Below are positions 15,816-22,742 of a DNA stretch of 34,319 nt, in pieces; the first letter of the stretch is position 1; each line of letters starts with the position of its first letter. The position numbers were made by a program, and so were the translations under genes. The notes under the pieces are model-generated. The model did no database searches. It saw nothing but the letters and a program-made list of their open reading frames with translations, and was not told where the DNA came from. The DNA is taken from NCBI GenBank assembly GCA_026627155.1, contig JAPNUJ010000006.1:16091-50409 (forward strand). The letters are read 5' to 3'. The DNA is from Bacillota bacterium (lineage in GTDB: Bacteria; Bacillota; Bacilli; Alicyclobacillales; SLC66).

Positions 15816-17000
15816 ATGGCAGATGGGTTGGAACTCGACGAGTACATCGCGCAGATGAAAGACCAAGTCATTGCATGGCGGCACCATTTGCACGCAAATC
15901 CTGAATTGTCGTTTGAAGAAGAGAAGACCTCGCAGTATGTCTTCGAACAGCTTCAGGCCATCGGCGGACTCGAGTTGTCCCGGCCTACCCGCACCAGCGT
16001 CGTGGCTCGCCTCGTCGGGCCTCACCCAGGCAAAGTCCTCGCGATCCGCGCCGATATGGATGCGTTGCCGATCACAGAGGAATCCGGGGTCGAATTTGCC
16101 TCCCAGTCGCCCGGCGTCATGCACGCCTGCGGCCACGATGGCCACACCGCGATGCTGCTCGGGACTGTCAAATTGCTCGTCGCCCTGCGCGACCGACTGC
16201 ACGGGGAAGTCCGTTTCTTCTTCCAACACGCCGAGGAGCTACTGCCAGGAGGCGCCCAAGAGATGGTCAAGGCGGGCGTGATGACCGACGTCGACAACAT
16301 CATCGGCATCCACCTGCGGTCCATGCTCCCGACCGGAAAACTGCGAGTGGGGGCCGGAGCCATGTCGGCGGCATCGGACAAATTTTACCTGACGATTCAC
16401 GGGAAAGGGGGTCATGCCGCCTATCCGCACCAGACGATCGACAGCATCGCCATCGCGACTCAAGTGGTGACCAACCTGCAAATGATCGTCTCGCGCAACG
16501 TCGACCCACTCAAGTCCGTGGTCCTCTCTGTCACGCGCTTTGTAGCCGGCACTGCCACCAACATCATTCCGGGCTCTGTCGAGATCTGGGGCACCGTGCG
16601 GTTGCTCGACCCAACACTGCGCGAGGTCGTTCCCCCGTTGCTCGAGCGCGTCATCAAGGGCGTGACCGCGGCGCATGGTGCCACGTACGACTTGCGATAT
16701 GAATTTGGCTACCTGCCCGTGGTCAATGACGCCGACATCGCAGCCACCGTGCAGTCCGCCCTCGTGGACGCGTTCGGCGAAGACGCCATCGAGCCGGCCC
16801 AGCCCAGCCTCGGAGGCGAAGACTTCTCCGCCTTCCTCGCCGAGAAACCAGGCACCTTCTTCTATCTAGGCGGAGCCAACCCCGCAGAAGCGGAACACTT
16901 CCCGCATCATCATCCAAAGTTTCGCATCGACGACGAGGCGCTCCCCTTGGGCGTCAAAGCCTTCGCGGCCGCCACGTTTCGCTTGCTGGGAAGCGCGTAG
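15816..17000 (+). CDS. M20D-family amidohydrolase / carboxypeptidase
   Basis: A 394-residue cytosolic zinc hydrolase of the M20D group (hippurate hydrolase, N-acyl-amino-acid amidohydrolase, AbgB/IAA-amino-acid hydrolase relatives). Metal and catalytic residues are in place: C105 and H107 in MHACGHDGH, E140-E141 in HAEELLPGG, H166 in IIGIHL, and a final His within EHFPHHHP (361-367). The dimerisation domain starts near residue 180, with GKGGHAAYPHQ. The ATG at 15816 is preferred over GTG 15795, which lies within the ribosome site AAAGGGG. It closes set 1, so it likely trims or deacylates the imported compound. The exact substrate is not predictable: these enzymes act on N-acyl amino acids or dipeptides. 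Confidence 0.92.
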   Translation: MADGLELDEYIAQMKDQVIAWRHHLHANPELSFEEEKTSQYVFEQLQAIGGLELSRPTRTSVVARLVGPHPGKVLAIRADMDALPITEESGVEFASQSPGVMHACGHDGHTAMLLGTVKLLVALRDRLHGEVRFFFQHAEELLPGGAQEMVKAGVMTDVDNIIGIHLRSMLPTGKLRVGAGAMSAASDKFYLTIHGKGGHAAYPHQTIDSIAIATQVVTNLQMIVSRNVDPLKSVVLSVTRFVAGTATNIIPGSVEIWGTVRLLDPTLREVVPPLLERVIKGVTAAHGATYDLRYEFGYLPVVNDADIAATVQSALVDAFGEDAIEPAQPSLGGEDFSAFLAEKPGTFFYLGGANPAEAEHFPHHHPKFRIDDEALPLGVKAFAAATFRLLGSA

Positions 17001-17075
17001 TCGGCGTAGGGGCGGTGGGGGGCGGCGGCCGCGCGGTGAAGGGGCGGCGGTTTCGGCAGTGGGCGGCGGTGGGCG

Positions 17076-17107
17076 CGGTTGCCCGGTTGCCCGGTTGCCC
17101 GGTTGCC
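17076..17107 (+). repeat. 8-bp tandem repeat CGGTTGCC, four copies
   Basis: Four contiguous perfect CGGTTGCC units, followed by a degenerate GACGGTTGCGG copy. They lie 75 bp past the M20 hydrolase stop. Confidence 0.95.
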
Positions 17108-17143
17108 GACGGTTGCGGGCAGGCCACCTGAGCCCACTCTCAG

Positions 17144-17178
17144 GCCACCCGCCACCCGCCACCCGCCGCCCGCCGCCC
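17144..17178 (+). repeat. 7-bp tandem repeat, five copies
   Basis: Three GCCACCC units are followed by two GCCGCCC units without interruption. Confidence 0.95.
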
Positions 17179-17848
17179 ACCGTCAGTCCGCTTGCGCCTT
17201 CAGACAAACCCGGGCGACTGGAGGCCGCTCGACGGGCAATGCCCTTTAGTCAATGCCCTTACCATTCGCCCTTTGCTTTCGCCTCTTCGCGCGAGTTCTA
17301 GGAAGGGCCCGCGAGCAATAAGTGAAGACCCGCCCAGCTCAACCGCTCCTCTTTTCAAGGGGGCGGTAAAGGCATCCATTCAAGTGCAAGATCAGGCCTG
17401 CCTAAAGCGACCACAGGTCCGGAACTCCGCGCCACCAAATAACCCCCACTCTACCCCCACTTCTCACACTAATTCGAGCCCGCGGCCGCTTCGATGGAGT
17501 GATTGCCACAGCGAGAGAGCCGCATTTGAGTTATCAGCCCTTTTTCATCATTGTATAAGCATAATATATCCATAAATTCATATATTGCGCCCGTCGAGCC
17601 GTCATGTCAGCGGGCACACCACTGATTAACGTACCGCGTCGGTGCTAATTTTCAACCCGGCGGCTGCGCCGGCCGCGCGGCCCGCGTCGCCCGCCCAGCC
17701 GCCGCCCGGCCACCACCCACCAGCCCTCCCCGCCCTGCCTTCCCACTGGCGGGCTACACCGCACGCCCCGGCTGCATGCCCGCCTGCCCGGACCGCACGC
17801 ACGCACCGCCACGCCGCAGGCCGACACCATCCCAGACGAGATCCCTCC

Positions 17849-18628
17849 TCACTGCTTCAGCGGCAGCCACCGAAGGACGTCCTGGATCTTCGCATCCCAG
17901 TAGCCCCACTCGTGCGAACCCGGGCCTTCTTCGTAGGTGTAATCGAGCGCCGCGCGCTTGGCCGCTTTGCGGAAGGATTGGTTGTCTTCATATAGAAAGT
18001 CTTCCGTGCCGCAGCACTGGAAGAGCTTCGGTTTCGGGCCTGCGGACTTTTGACACTGGTCGAGCAGCCAAAACAGATCGTTGCCGGATGCCGGGTCCCA
18101 CTCTTCGCCGAAGGCCAAGACGAAGTCACGGGAGTGTTCCTTTTTCAGTTCTCGCGCTTGCCGCGCGCGGTCCAGTGCGCCCGACAAGCTTGCCGCGGCG
18201 GCAAATTGATCGGGCTTGCTGAGTGCCCATTTGAACGCGCCGTAGCCGCCCATCGACAGACCGGCCACAAAGTTGTCCTCGCGAGCCGCCGAAAGTGGAA
18301 AGAAAGAGCGGGCGAGCCTCGGGAGTTCTTCGCTGATAAATGTCCAATACTTGAGGCCACTGACCATATCCGCGTAATTGCTTCGGTGCACCTGGGGCAT
18401 CACGACGGCCAGACCGAGCGGCGCCACGTACCGCTCAATCGATGTGCGTCGAAGCCAGATCGAATCGTCATCCGACATCCCGTGCAACAACCAGAGGGTG
18501 GGGTGTTTCGACGCCGTAGCGACATTGTCCAGGCCGATCTGCGCGGACGTCTGCTGCGGCAAAATCACGGTCATCGAAGTCGACAAACCCAGCGCCTCAG
18601 AAAAAAAGCGACACTCCATCAGAGCCAC
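17849..18628 (-). CDS. Esterase of the S-formylglutathione hydrolase / esterase D (FrmB) type
   Basis: A 259-residue cytosolic alpha/beta hydrolase. The oxyanion region WLLHGMSDDDSIWLR lies at 46-60, the nucleophile elbow GLSMGGYGA at 123-131 (S125), the acid is D210 in CGTEDFLY, and the base is H239 in GPGSHEWGYWD. This places it in the esterase D/antigen-85-like family; relatives cleave short acyl esters, including feruloyl, acetyl-sugar and formyl-glutathione esters. The start is GTG at 18628 with AAAGGGTGG upstream. It lies 173 bp after the DppB-type gene of set 2 and has its own extended -10 promoter, so it may be only loosely tied to the importer. No signal peptide is present. Confidence 0.88.
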   Translation of the reverse strand: MALMECRFFSEALGLSTSMTVILPQQTSAQIGLDNVATASKHPTLWLLHGMSDDDSIWLRRTSIERYVAPLGLAVVMPQVHRSNYADMVSGLKYWTFISEELPRLARSFFPLSAAREDNFVAGLSMGGYGAFKWALSKPDQFAAAASLSGALDRARQARELKKEHSRDFVLAFGEEWDPASGNDLFWLLDQCQKSAGPKPKLFQCCGTEDFLYEDNQSFRKAAKRAALDYTYEEGPGSHEWGYWDAKIQDVLRWLPLKQ

Positions 18629-18668
18629 GCGCCATCCACCCTTTCAAACTATGTGGTTTCCTGTACCC

Positions 18669-18677
18669 ACTATAGCA
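18669..18677 (-). promoter_or_regulatory. Extended -10 promoter for the esterase gene
   Basis: On the minus strand TGC-TATAGT forms an extended -10, about 40 bp upstream of the GTG start. The -35 region is poor. Confidence 0.45.
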
Positions 18678-18759
18678 CGAAAGCCCGCAACGTCCGGCGA
18701 CGCTCACTAGTGCATACGCGGGAGCATGGGCGCACCCGCGTTCGTGGTCGCATACACGG

Positions 18760-18795
18760 CAACACCCGCAACACCCGCAACACCCGCAACGCCCG
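18760..18795 (+). repeat. 9-bp tandem repeat CAACACCCG, four copies
   Basis: Three perfect CAACACCCG units and a fourth CAACGCCCG sit six bp past the stop codon of the set 2 DppB-type gene, between it and the esterase promoter. Confidence 0.95.
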
Positions 18796-18801
18796 CGACG
18801 C

Positions 18802-19752
18802 TCAATACTTGATACGCGGGTCCAGCCACCCGTAGACGAGGTCTGCGAGGAGGTTGCCGACGATCGTCAAGATGCCTACAAGGGTCACGATCCCCAGCAG
18901 GATTGGATAGTCGCGATTCTGCGCCGCGGTCCAAAAGAGCAGCCCCATCCCGGGATAGTTGAAGATGGTTTCGATGATGAGGGCACCGCTAAAGAGGCCT
19001 GGCAGGCTTAATCCGGCGAGCGTGACCAGCGGCAACAAGGAGTTGCGCAACGCATGCCGAAACAGCACCGTCGATTTGCGCAAGCCTTTGGCGTGGGCCG
19101 TTCGCACGTAATCTTGCACCATCGTCTCGATCATGGAAGATCGCAAATACCGGCTCCACCCGGGGATCGTCCCCAAGACCAGACACGCTGCCGGCAAGAT
19201 GAGATGTTGCACGAAGCTGAAGAATCCCGGGTTGGGGTTGAGTGGGTTGGAGATCCCCCCGGACGGGAGCCAATTGAGGGAGACCGCGAAGATCGAGATC
19301 AGGATAACGCCGAGCCAGAAGGTCGGCATCGCATAGAGAAAATAGATGACCACCGTGATGCCGTGGTCCAACCGGGACTCTTTGCGAGCCGCCTGAAACA
19401 CGCCAATGACGATGGCCAGAAGGTGAGAGATGACGATCGCCGTCACGACGAGGACTAGCGTGCGCGGCAAATTGAGCCCAATCAAACTCATGACGCTTTG
19501 ATGATACGAGTAGGCGTAGCCGAGGTTGCCCTGAATCAGTTGAAGCAGCCAGACCCCGTACTGAATATACAACGGTCGGTCGAGCCCAAGCGACCGGTTG
19601 ATTTGAGCGATCAATTGCGGCGTGGCCTTGTCGCCGAGCATGACGGAAGCGGGACCGCCTGGCACGATATGCATGAGCAGAAAGCTCAGCATCGTGATGC
19701 CGAGCATAGTCGGGACAGACTGCAGAATCCGCTGAACTGTGTATCGAGCCAC
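18802..19752 (-). CDS. Peptide ABC transporter permease, DppB type (set 2)
   Basis: A 316-residue inner membrane permease. The first helix is MARYTVQRILQSVPTMLGITMLSFLLM, and the EAA loop is RTAHAKGLRKSTVLFRHALRNSLLP. It ends DPRIKY, as DppB proteins do. The start is GTG at 19752, with AAGGGG overlapping the TAG stop of the upstream permease; the genes are four bases apart and surely co-translated. An ATG three bases earlier is in another frame. It is the last transporter gene of set 2, and no ATPase gene follows. The substrate is unknown. Confidence 0.9.
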   Translation of the reverse strand: MARYTVQRILQSVPTMLGITMLSFLLMHIVPGGPASVMLGDKATPQLIAQINRSLGLDRPLYIQYGVWLLQLIQGNLGYAYSYHQSVMSLIGLNLPRTLVLVVTAIVISHLLAIVIGVFQAARKESRLDHGITVVIYFLYAMPTFWLGVILISIFAVSLNWLPSGGISNPLNPNPGFFSFVQHLILPAACLVLGTIPGWSRYLRSSMIETMVQDYVRTAHAKGLRKSTVLFRHALRNSLLPLVTLAGLSLPGLFSGALIIETIFNYPGMGLLFWTAAQNRDYPILLGIVTLVGILTIVGNLLADLVYGWLDPRIKY

Positions 19753-19756
19753 GCAT

Positions 19757-20659
19757 CTATCCCCTTGTATTCAATCTCGCGTCGAAGGCCTTGCGGATCG
19801 CATCACCTAAAAAATTGATCGACAACACGGTTGCCAGGATCGCGATGCCAGGCGGATAGATGAGCCACCATGAATTCTGCGGGAGGTACGCCATTGAATT
19901 CGCCAGCATCGCCCCCCAGTTCGGTGCGGGGGGAGGGAGCCCGAGTCCGAGAAAACTGAGGCCTGCGATGATCAGCACGGCATCTCCCACCATGAACGTG
20001 GCCGCAACGACCAAGGTGGCCATAACATTGCGCAGCAAATGCACAAACAAGATTCGCGTGCGCGACATGCCAATCGTACGGGCTGCCTCGATAAAAGGCA
20101 TCTCTTTCAGCGACAGAATCTCTGCCCGAACGAGACGACTCACCCCGTGCCAAGACGTCAGCGCGATCAGGATGATCAACAACAGCGCACTGGGACGAAA
20201 GGCGGAATCCAGAAAGATGAGTATGAAAAGCGTCGGGACGGACCGCAGCACATCAATGATCCGCATCATCACCACGTCGACCCAGCCACCAGCAAATCCC
20301 GAAATCATGCCGTAGACGACCCCTACGACCATCGCGGCCACCGCGGAGGCCACGCCCACCTCAAGCGACGTCTGCCCTCCGAGCATCAAGCGAGCCAGCA
20401 TGTTGCGACCGAGGTTGTTGGTGCCAAGCGGAAAGGCTGGCGAAGGCGGCTGTAAAATCGCGATCAGATGCATGGCATACGGGTCCTGCGTATAAATCAT
20501 GGGACCCACAAAGCAAAACAGAATCAGCAATCCAACTATGAGCAACCCGGCCCGACCCAACCCCTGTTGCCAGATGCGGGCAAACGGCGAGCTCGCCCTT
20601 GACTCCGATCGGGGGCGAGTCGCCTTCAGTTCGGCCGCGGGTGGTGAAGTGACTGCCAT
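19757..20659 (-). CDS. Peptide ABC transporter permease, DppC type (set 2)
   Basis: A 300-residue inner membrane permease. A cytosolic tail of about 33 residues precedes the first helix (LLIVGLLILFCFVGPMIY). The DppC-type motif FPLGTNNLGRNMLARLMLGGQTSL and the EAA loop AARTIGMSRTRILFVHLLRNVM are present, with five more helices. ATG at 20659 with GGGGG about ten bases upstream. It lies 70 bp after the binding-protein gene and four bases from the next permease gene. It would form the channel with the adjacent DppB-type protein. Confidence 0.9.
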   Translation of the reverse strand: MAVTSPPAAELKATRPRSESRASSPFARIWQQGLGRAGLLIVGLLILFCFVGPMIYTQDPYAMHLIAILQPPSPAFPLGTNNLGRNMLARLMLGGQTSLEVGVASAVAAMVVGVVYGMISGFAGGWVDVVMMRIIDVLRSVPTLFILIFLDSAFRPSALLLIILIALTSWHGVSRLVRAEILSLKEMPFIEAARTIGMSRTRILFVHLLRNVMATLVVAATFMVGDAVLIIAGLSFLGLGLPPPAPNWGAMLANSMAYLPQNSWWLIYPPGIAILATVLSINFLGDAIRKAFDARLNTRG

Positions 20660-20729
20660 GCGACCAATCCCCCAGATGCGTCAAGTCATTGGGAGGGAGC
20701 GGACACCCGCCCCCCCGTTTTGTCCCTTT

Positions 20730-22436
20730 CTAGTTGGTCCACCAGTACTGCGGAGAAATCGAGTTGGTGAACGGATTGCTGCTGGATTCGACGCCATGCA
20801 CCGTGAGGCTGACCTCGTTGAGCGAGGCCGGTAGCGGCATATACAGGTTCGGCAATTGCTGTGCCGCGAAGAGCGAGTAGGCATTGAGCGCGGCCTGCGC
20901 ATCGGCGGCAGTCGGGTGAGGCTCATGGGTCGCCTTGATCAACTTGTCCATGGTCGAATTGCTATAACCAAAGAAGTTGTACCCACCGCCGGTACCGTAG
21001 ATCCCCCCACCCGTCGGGTATGTTCCCCCGTAACTCCAGGCGATGCCCGCTTGCACCTGCCACTTGGAGGGCTCGTGGTGGTAGTGCAGCAAGGTGGCAA
21101 ATGGCAACGGCAGCAGCGTCACTTTGATCCCTTCTTGCAGCCAATCCTGTTGCAGAAGCTGGACTTCGGCGGATGTCGTCGTGTTCCCGGACGGGTACTG
21201 CACTTCAAATGACAGTTGCTGTCCCTTGGCATTTTGCATGACACCGCCGACCTCATGCCAGCCGTTTTTCTCGAGCAACGCCTTGCCTGCCGCGATGTCG
21301 AACGGGTAGAGCGGCTTGTGTAATTTGGGAGACAAGAAGGTGTCGGGATGGGACGGAATCGGGCCTGTGCCCGGCACGGCCAACCCGTTGTACAGGTCCT
21401 TGATGATGCTCTCTTGGTCCACGCCCATCATCAGGGCTTGGCGTACAGGAAGTTGCTTGAAAATGGACCCCATCGTCGGACTCTTGAAGTTAAAGCGCGT
21501 CACCGGCATGCTGAACGTGTAGCTCGGGAAGAGGCGATCCCCTGTGAGCTGACTGCGACTCCCGTACATGTACGCAGGCAGGTAGCCGACTTGCACGACG
21601 CCCGTTTTCAGAGCGCTCACCTCAGCCGTATCCGACGTTTCGTAAGCGAGCACAAAACTCGACAGGTACGGCTTGTGCCCGTCATAAGCCGGATTGGGGG
21701 AAAACCGCCAGGCGACGTTCTGTACGGCGGACACCATCTTGAAGGGTCCGTCGATCACAGAGAAGAACGAGGGGTTGTTTCCGTTGTTGGCGAGATACGT
21801 GAGTTCCTTGTCCATGTTGGTCGGGTATTTGTCCCAGGCCTTCTCAGGCAAGGGGATAAAATCGCCCAACCCGTTGTATTCGAACCAGATTTGGTTGACC
21901 GATTGATTCAGCATCACTTGGAACTCATGCGGGTTGACCACCTTGAAGGCCTTCACATCGTTTGGAATGCCCCCAGAGTCCGCCCCCGCGTAGGGCCAAG
22001 GTGCAGGCGCATTGTTGGCGCTCGCCGCGTTGATCAGATTCCAGGTGAACTGCACATCCGAGGCCGTGACAGGTTGCCCGTTGGACCAGTGCCACTTGGG
22101 ATTCAAATCCACAGTAAACACCGTGCCGGCGCTGTTCCATTTGATACTGCTCGCGATACTGCGAGAATAGTTGATCTGCACGTTCGGGTCGATGTGATAG
22201 AGACCCTTGTACATCAGGCCCGATGCCCATGCGTCATACAGACTGTTGTACGCATTGGGCCGCAGCGGCAGATACCAGTTGATGTCTACCTGCGGAGGCA
22301 GCGCATCGACAATCGTACCGCCGCGATGAATCGCGAGGGCAGCAGCTTGCGGGATCCCATCGAAGTAGGTGGCCCCCGTCATGATCACAGCTGTGGCCAC
22401 TGAAGAGGCCAAAATGCGAAGTGAACGACGATGCAC
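20730..22436 (-). CDS. ABC transporter solute-binding protein, family 5 (set 2)
   Basis: A 568-residue exported binding protein. The GTG at 22436 is chosen because AAAGGGGG lies eight bases upstream and a signal peptide (HRRSLRILASSVATAVIMTG) begins there; the frame opens further back to 22559 but that part is hydrophilic and overlaps the promoter. No lipobox cysteine is present. Family hallmarks: VDLNPKWHWSNGQPVTASDVQFTWNLI, a long central domain, then LPVRQALMMGVDQESIIKDLYNG and PLYPFDIAAGKALLEKNGW. It is the first gene of set 2, behind a good promoter with an inverted repeat just after the start of transcription. It is only distantly like the other two binding proteins here, so a different ligand is probable. 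Confidence 0.88.
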   Translation of the reverse strand: MHRRSLRILASSVATAVIMTGATYFDGIPQAAALAIHRGGTIVDALPPQVDINWYLPLRPNAYNSLYDAWASGLMYKGLYHIDPNVQINYSRSIASSIKWNSAGTVFTVDLNPKWHWSNGQPVTASDVQFTWNLINAASANNAPAPWPYAGADSGGIPNDVKAFKVVNPHEFQVMLNQSVNQIWFEYNGLGDFIPLPEKAWDKYPTNMDKELTYLANNGNNPSFFSVIDGPFKMVSAVQNVAWRFSPNPAYDGHKPYLSSFVLAYETSDTAEVSALKTGVVQVGYLPAYMYGSRSQLTGDRLFPSYTFSMPVTRFNFKSPTMGSIFKQLPVRQALMMGVDQESIIKDLYNGLAVPGTGPIPSHPDTFLSPKLHKPLYPFDIAAGKALLEKNGWHEVGGVMQNAKGQQLSFEVQYPSGNTTTSAEVQLLQQDWLQEGIKVTLLPLPFATLLHYHHEPSKWQVQAGIAWSYGGTYPTGGGIYGTGGGYNFFGYSNSTMDKLIKATHEPHPTAADAQAALNAYSLFAAQQLPNLYMPLPASLNEVSLTVHGVESSSNPFTNSISPQYWWTN

Positions 22437-22480
22437 GACGGAATCCCCCTTTTGTCTACTTTGGCAACCATCCGTGCACC

Positions 22481-22502
22481 CACACAATGCAGTATTTGTG
22501 TG
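22481..22502 (-). promoter_or_regulatory. Operator-like inverted repeat, set 2 leader
   Basis: CACACAA (22481-22487) and its exact complement TTGTGTG (22496-22502) are separated by 8 bp. The repeat lies about 6-27 bases into the predicted set 2 transcript, fitting a repressor site or a small RNA hairpin. Confidence 0.45.
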
Positions 22503-22514
22503 AGCCTTAATAAC

Positions 22515-22543
22515 ATGATAGGCCTCTCGATTCGGACAGTCAA
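22515..22543 (-). promoter_or_regulatory. Promoter of ABC import set 2
   Basis: On the minus strand TTGACT (22538-22543) and TATCAT (22515-22520) are 17 bp apart. Transcription would start near 22508, about 70 nt before the GTG at 22436. Confidence 0.65.
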
Positions 22544-22635
22544 TGAGAGATTCATCCACCGCCTCCTTGTGTTTCAGTTTTTGTATCGAAACGTCTAGCG
22601 ATTTGTCTGTAGTGTGAATGTTGTTAGAATTTCCA

Positions 22636-22665
22636 TTGACAATTTCGAGTTTCGGAGTTTCTATT
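22636..22665 (+). promoter_or_regulatory. Promoter of ABC import set 3
   Basis: A perfect TTGACA (22636-22641) and TCTATT (22660-22665) are 18 bp apart. Transcription would start near 22672, about 70 nt before the ATG at 22743. Confidence 0.55.
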
Positions 22666-22692
22666 AACTCGTGGAGCAGAAGCGGCTGAACG

Positions 22693-22710
22693 AACCTACC
22701 GCAATAGGTT
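22693..22710 (+). promoter_or_regulatory. Inverted repeat in the set 3 leader
   Basis: AACCTA (22693-22698) and TAGGTT (22705-22710) flank a 6-bp spacer about 20 bases into the predicted transcript. It could be an operator or a leader hairpin. Confidence 0.35.
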
Positions 22711-22742
22711 AGCTATCTTTCCATAACAGAGGGGGTTTCAGC

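Larger units (their letters stand above)
17001..17848. other. 848-bp gene-poor, repeat-rich spacer
   Basis: No convincing gene. The first 180 bp are extremely GC-rich, with two tandem repeats (17076-17107, 17144-17178) and a possible 11-bp stem joining GTGGGCGGCGG (17059-17069) to its complement at 17170-17180. At 17433-17450 lies CACCAAATAACCCCCACT, which recurs inverted with one extra T at 30484-30502. At about 17540-17586 is an abrupt AT-rich island with a 7-bp inverted repeat (AATATAT, 17563-17569; 17580-17586). From 17640 the sequence is again GC-rich, with a small hairpin at 17657-17672. Confidence 0.7.
22437..22742. promoter_or_regulatory. 306-bp divergent control region of ABC sets 2 and 3
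   Basis: The spacer separates two divergent binding-protein genes. It holds one promoter for each direction (22515-22543 minus, 22636-22665 plus), each followed by an inverted repeat near or after the predicted transcription start (22481-22502 and 22693-22710). The intervening 90 bp are AT-rich with no gene. Confidence 0.65.

Noticed and set aside
17059-17301. Open frames of 80-148 codons in the 17001-17848 spacer
   Set aside because: Translations are Pro/Arg/Gly-rich products of GC-rich repeats, without start signals or recognisable domains.
21348-22403. 351-residue open frame opposite the set 2 binding protein
   Set aside because: Shadow of a well-recognised SBP family 5 gene, with no recognisable domain of its own.
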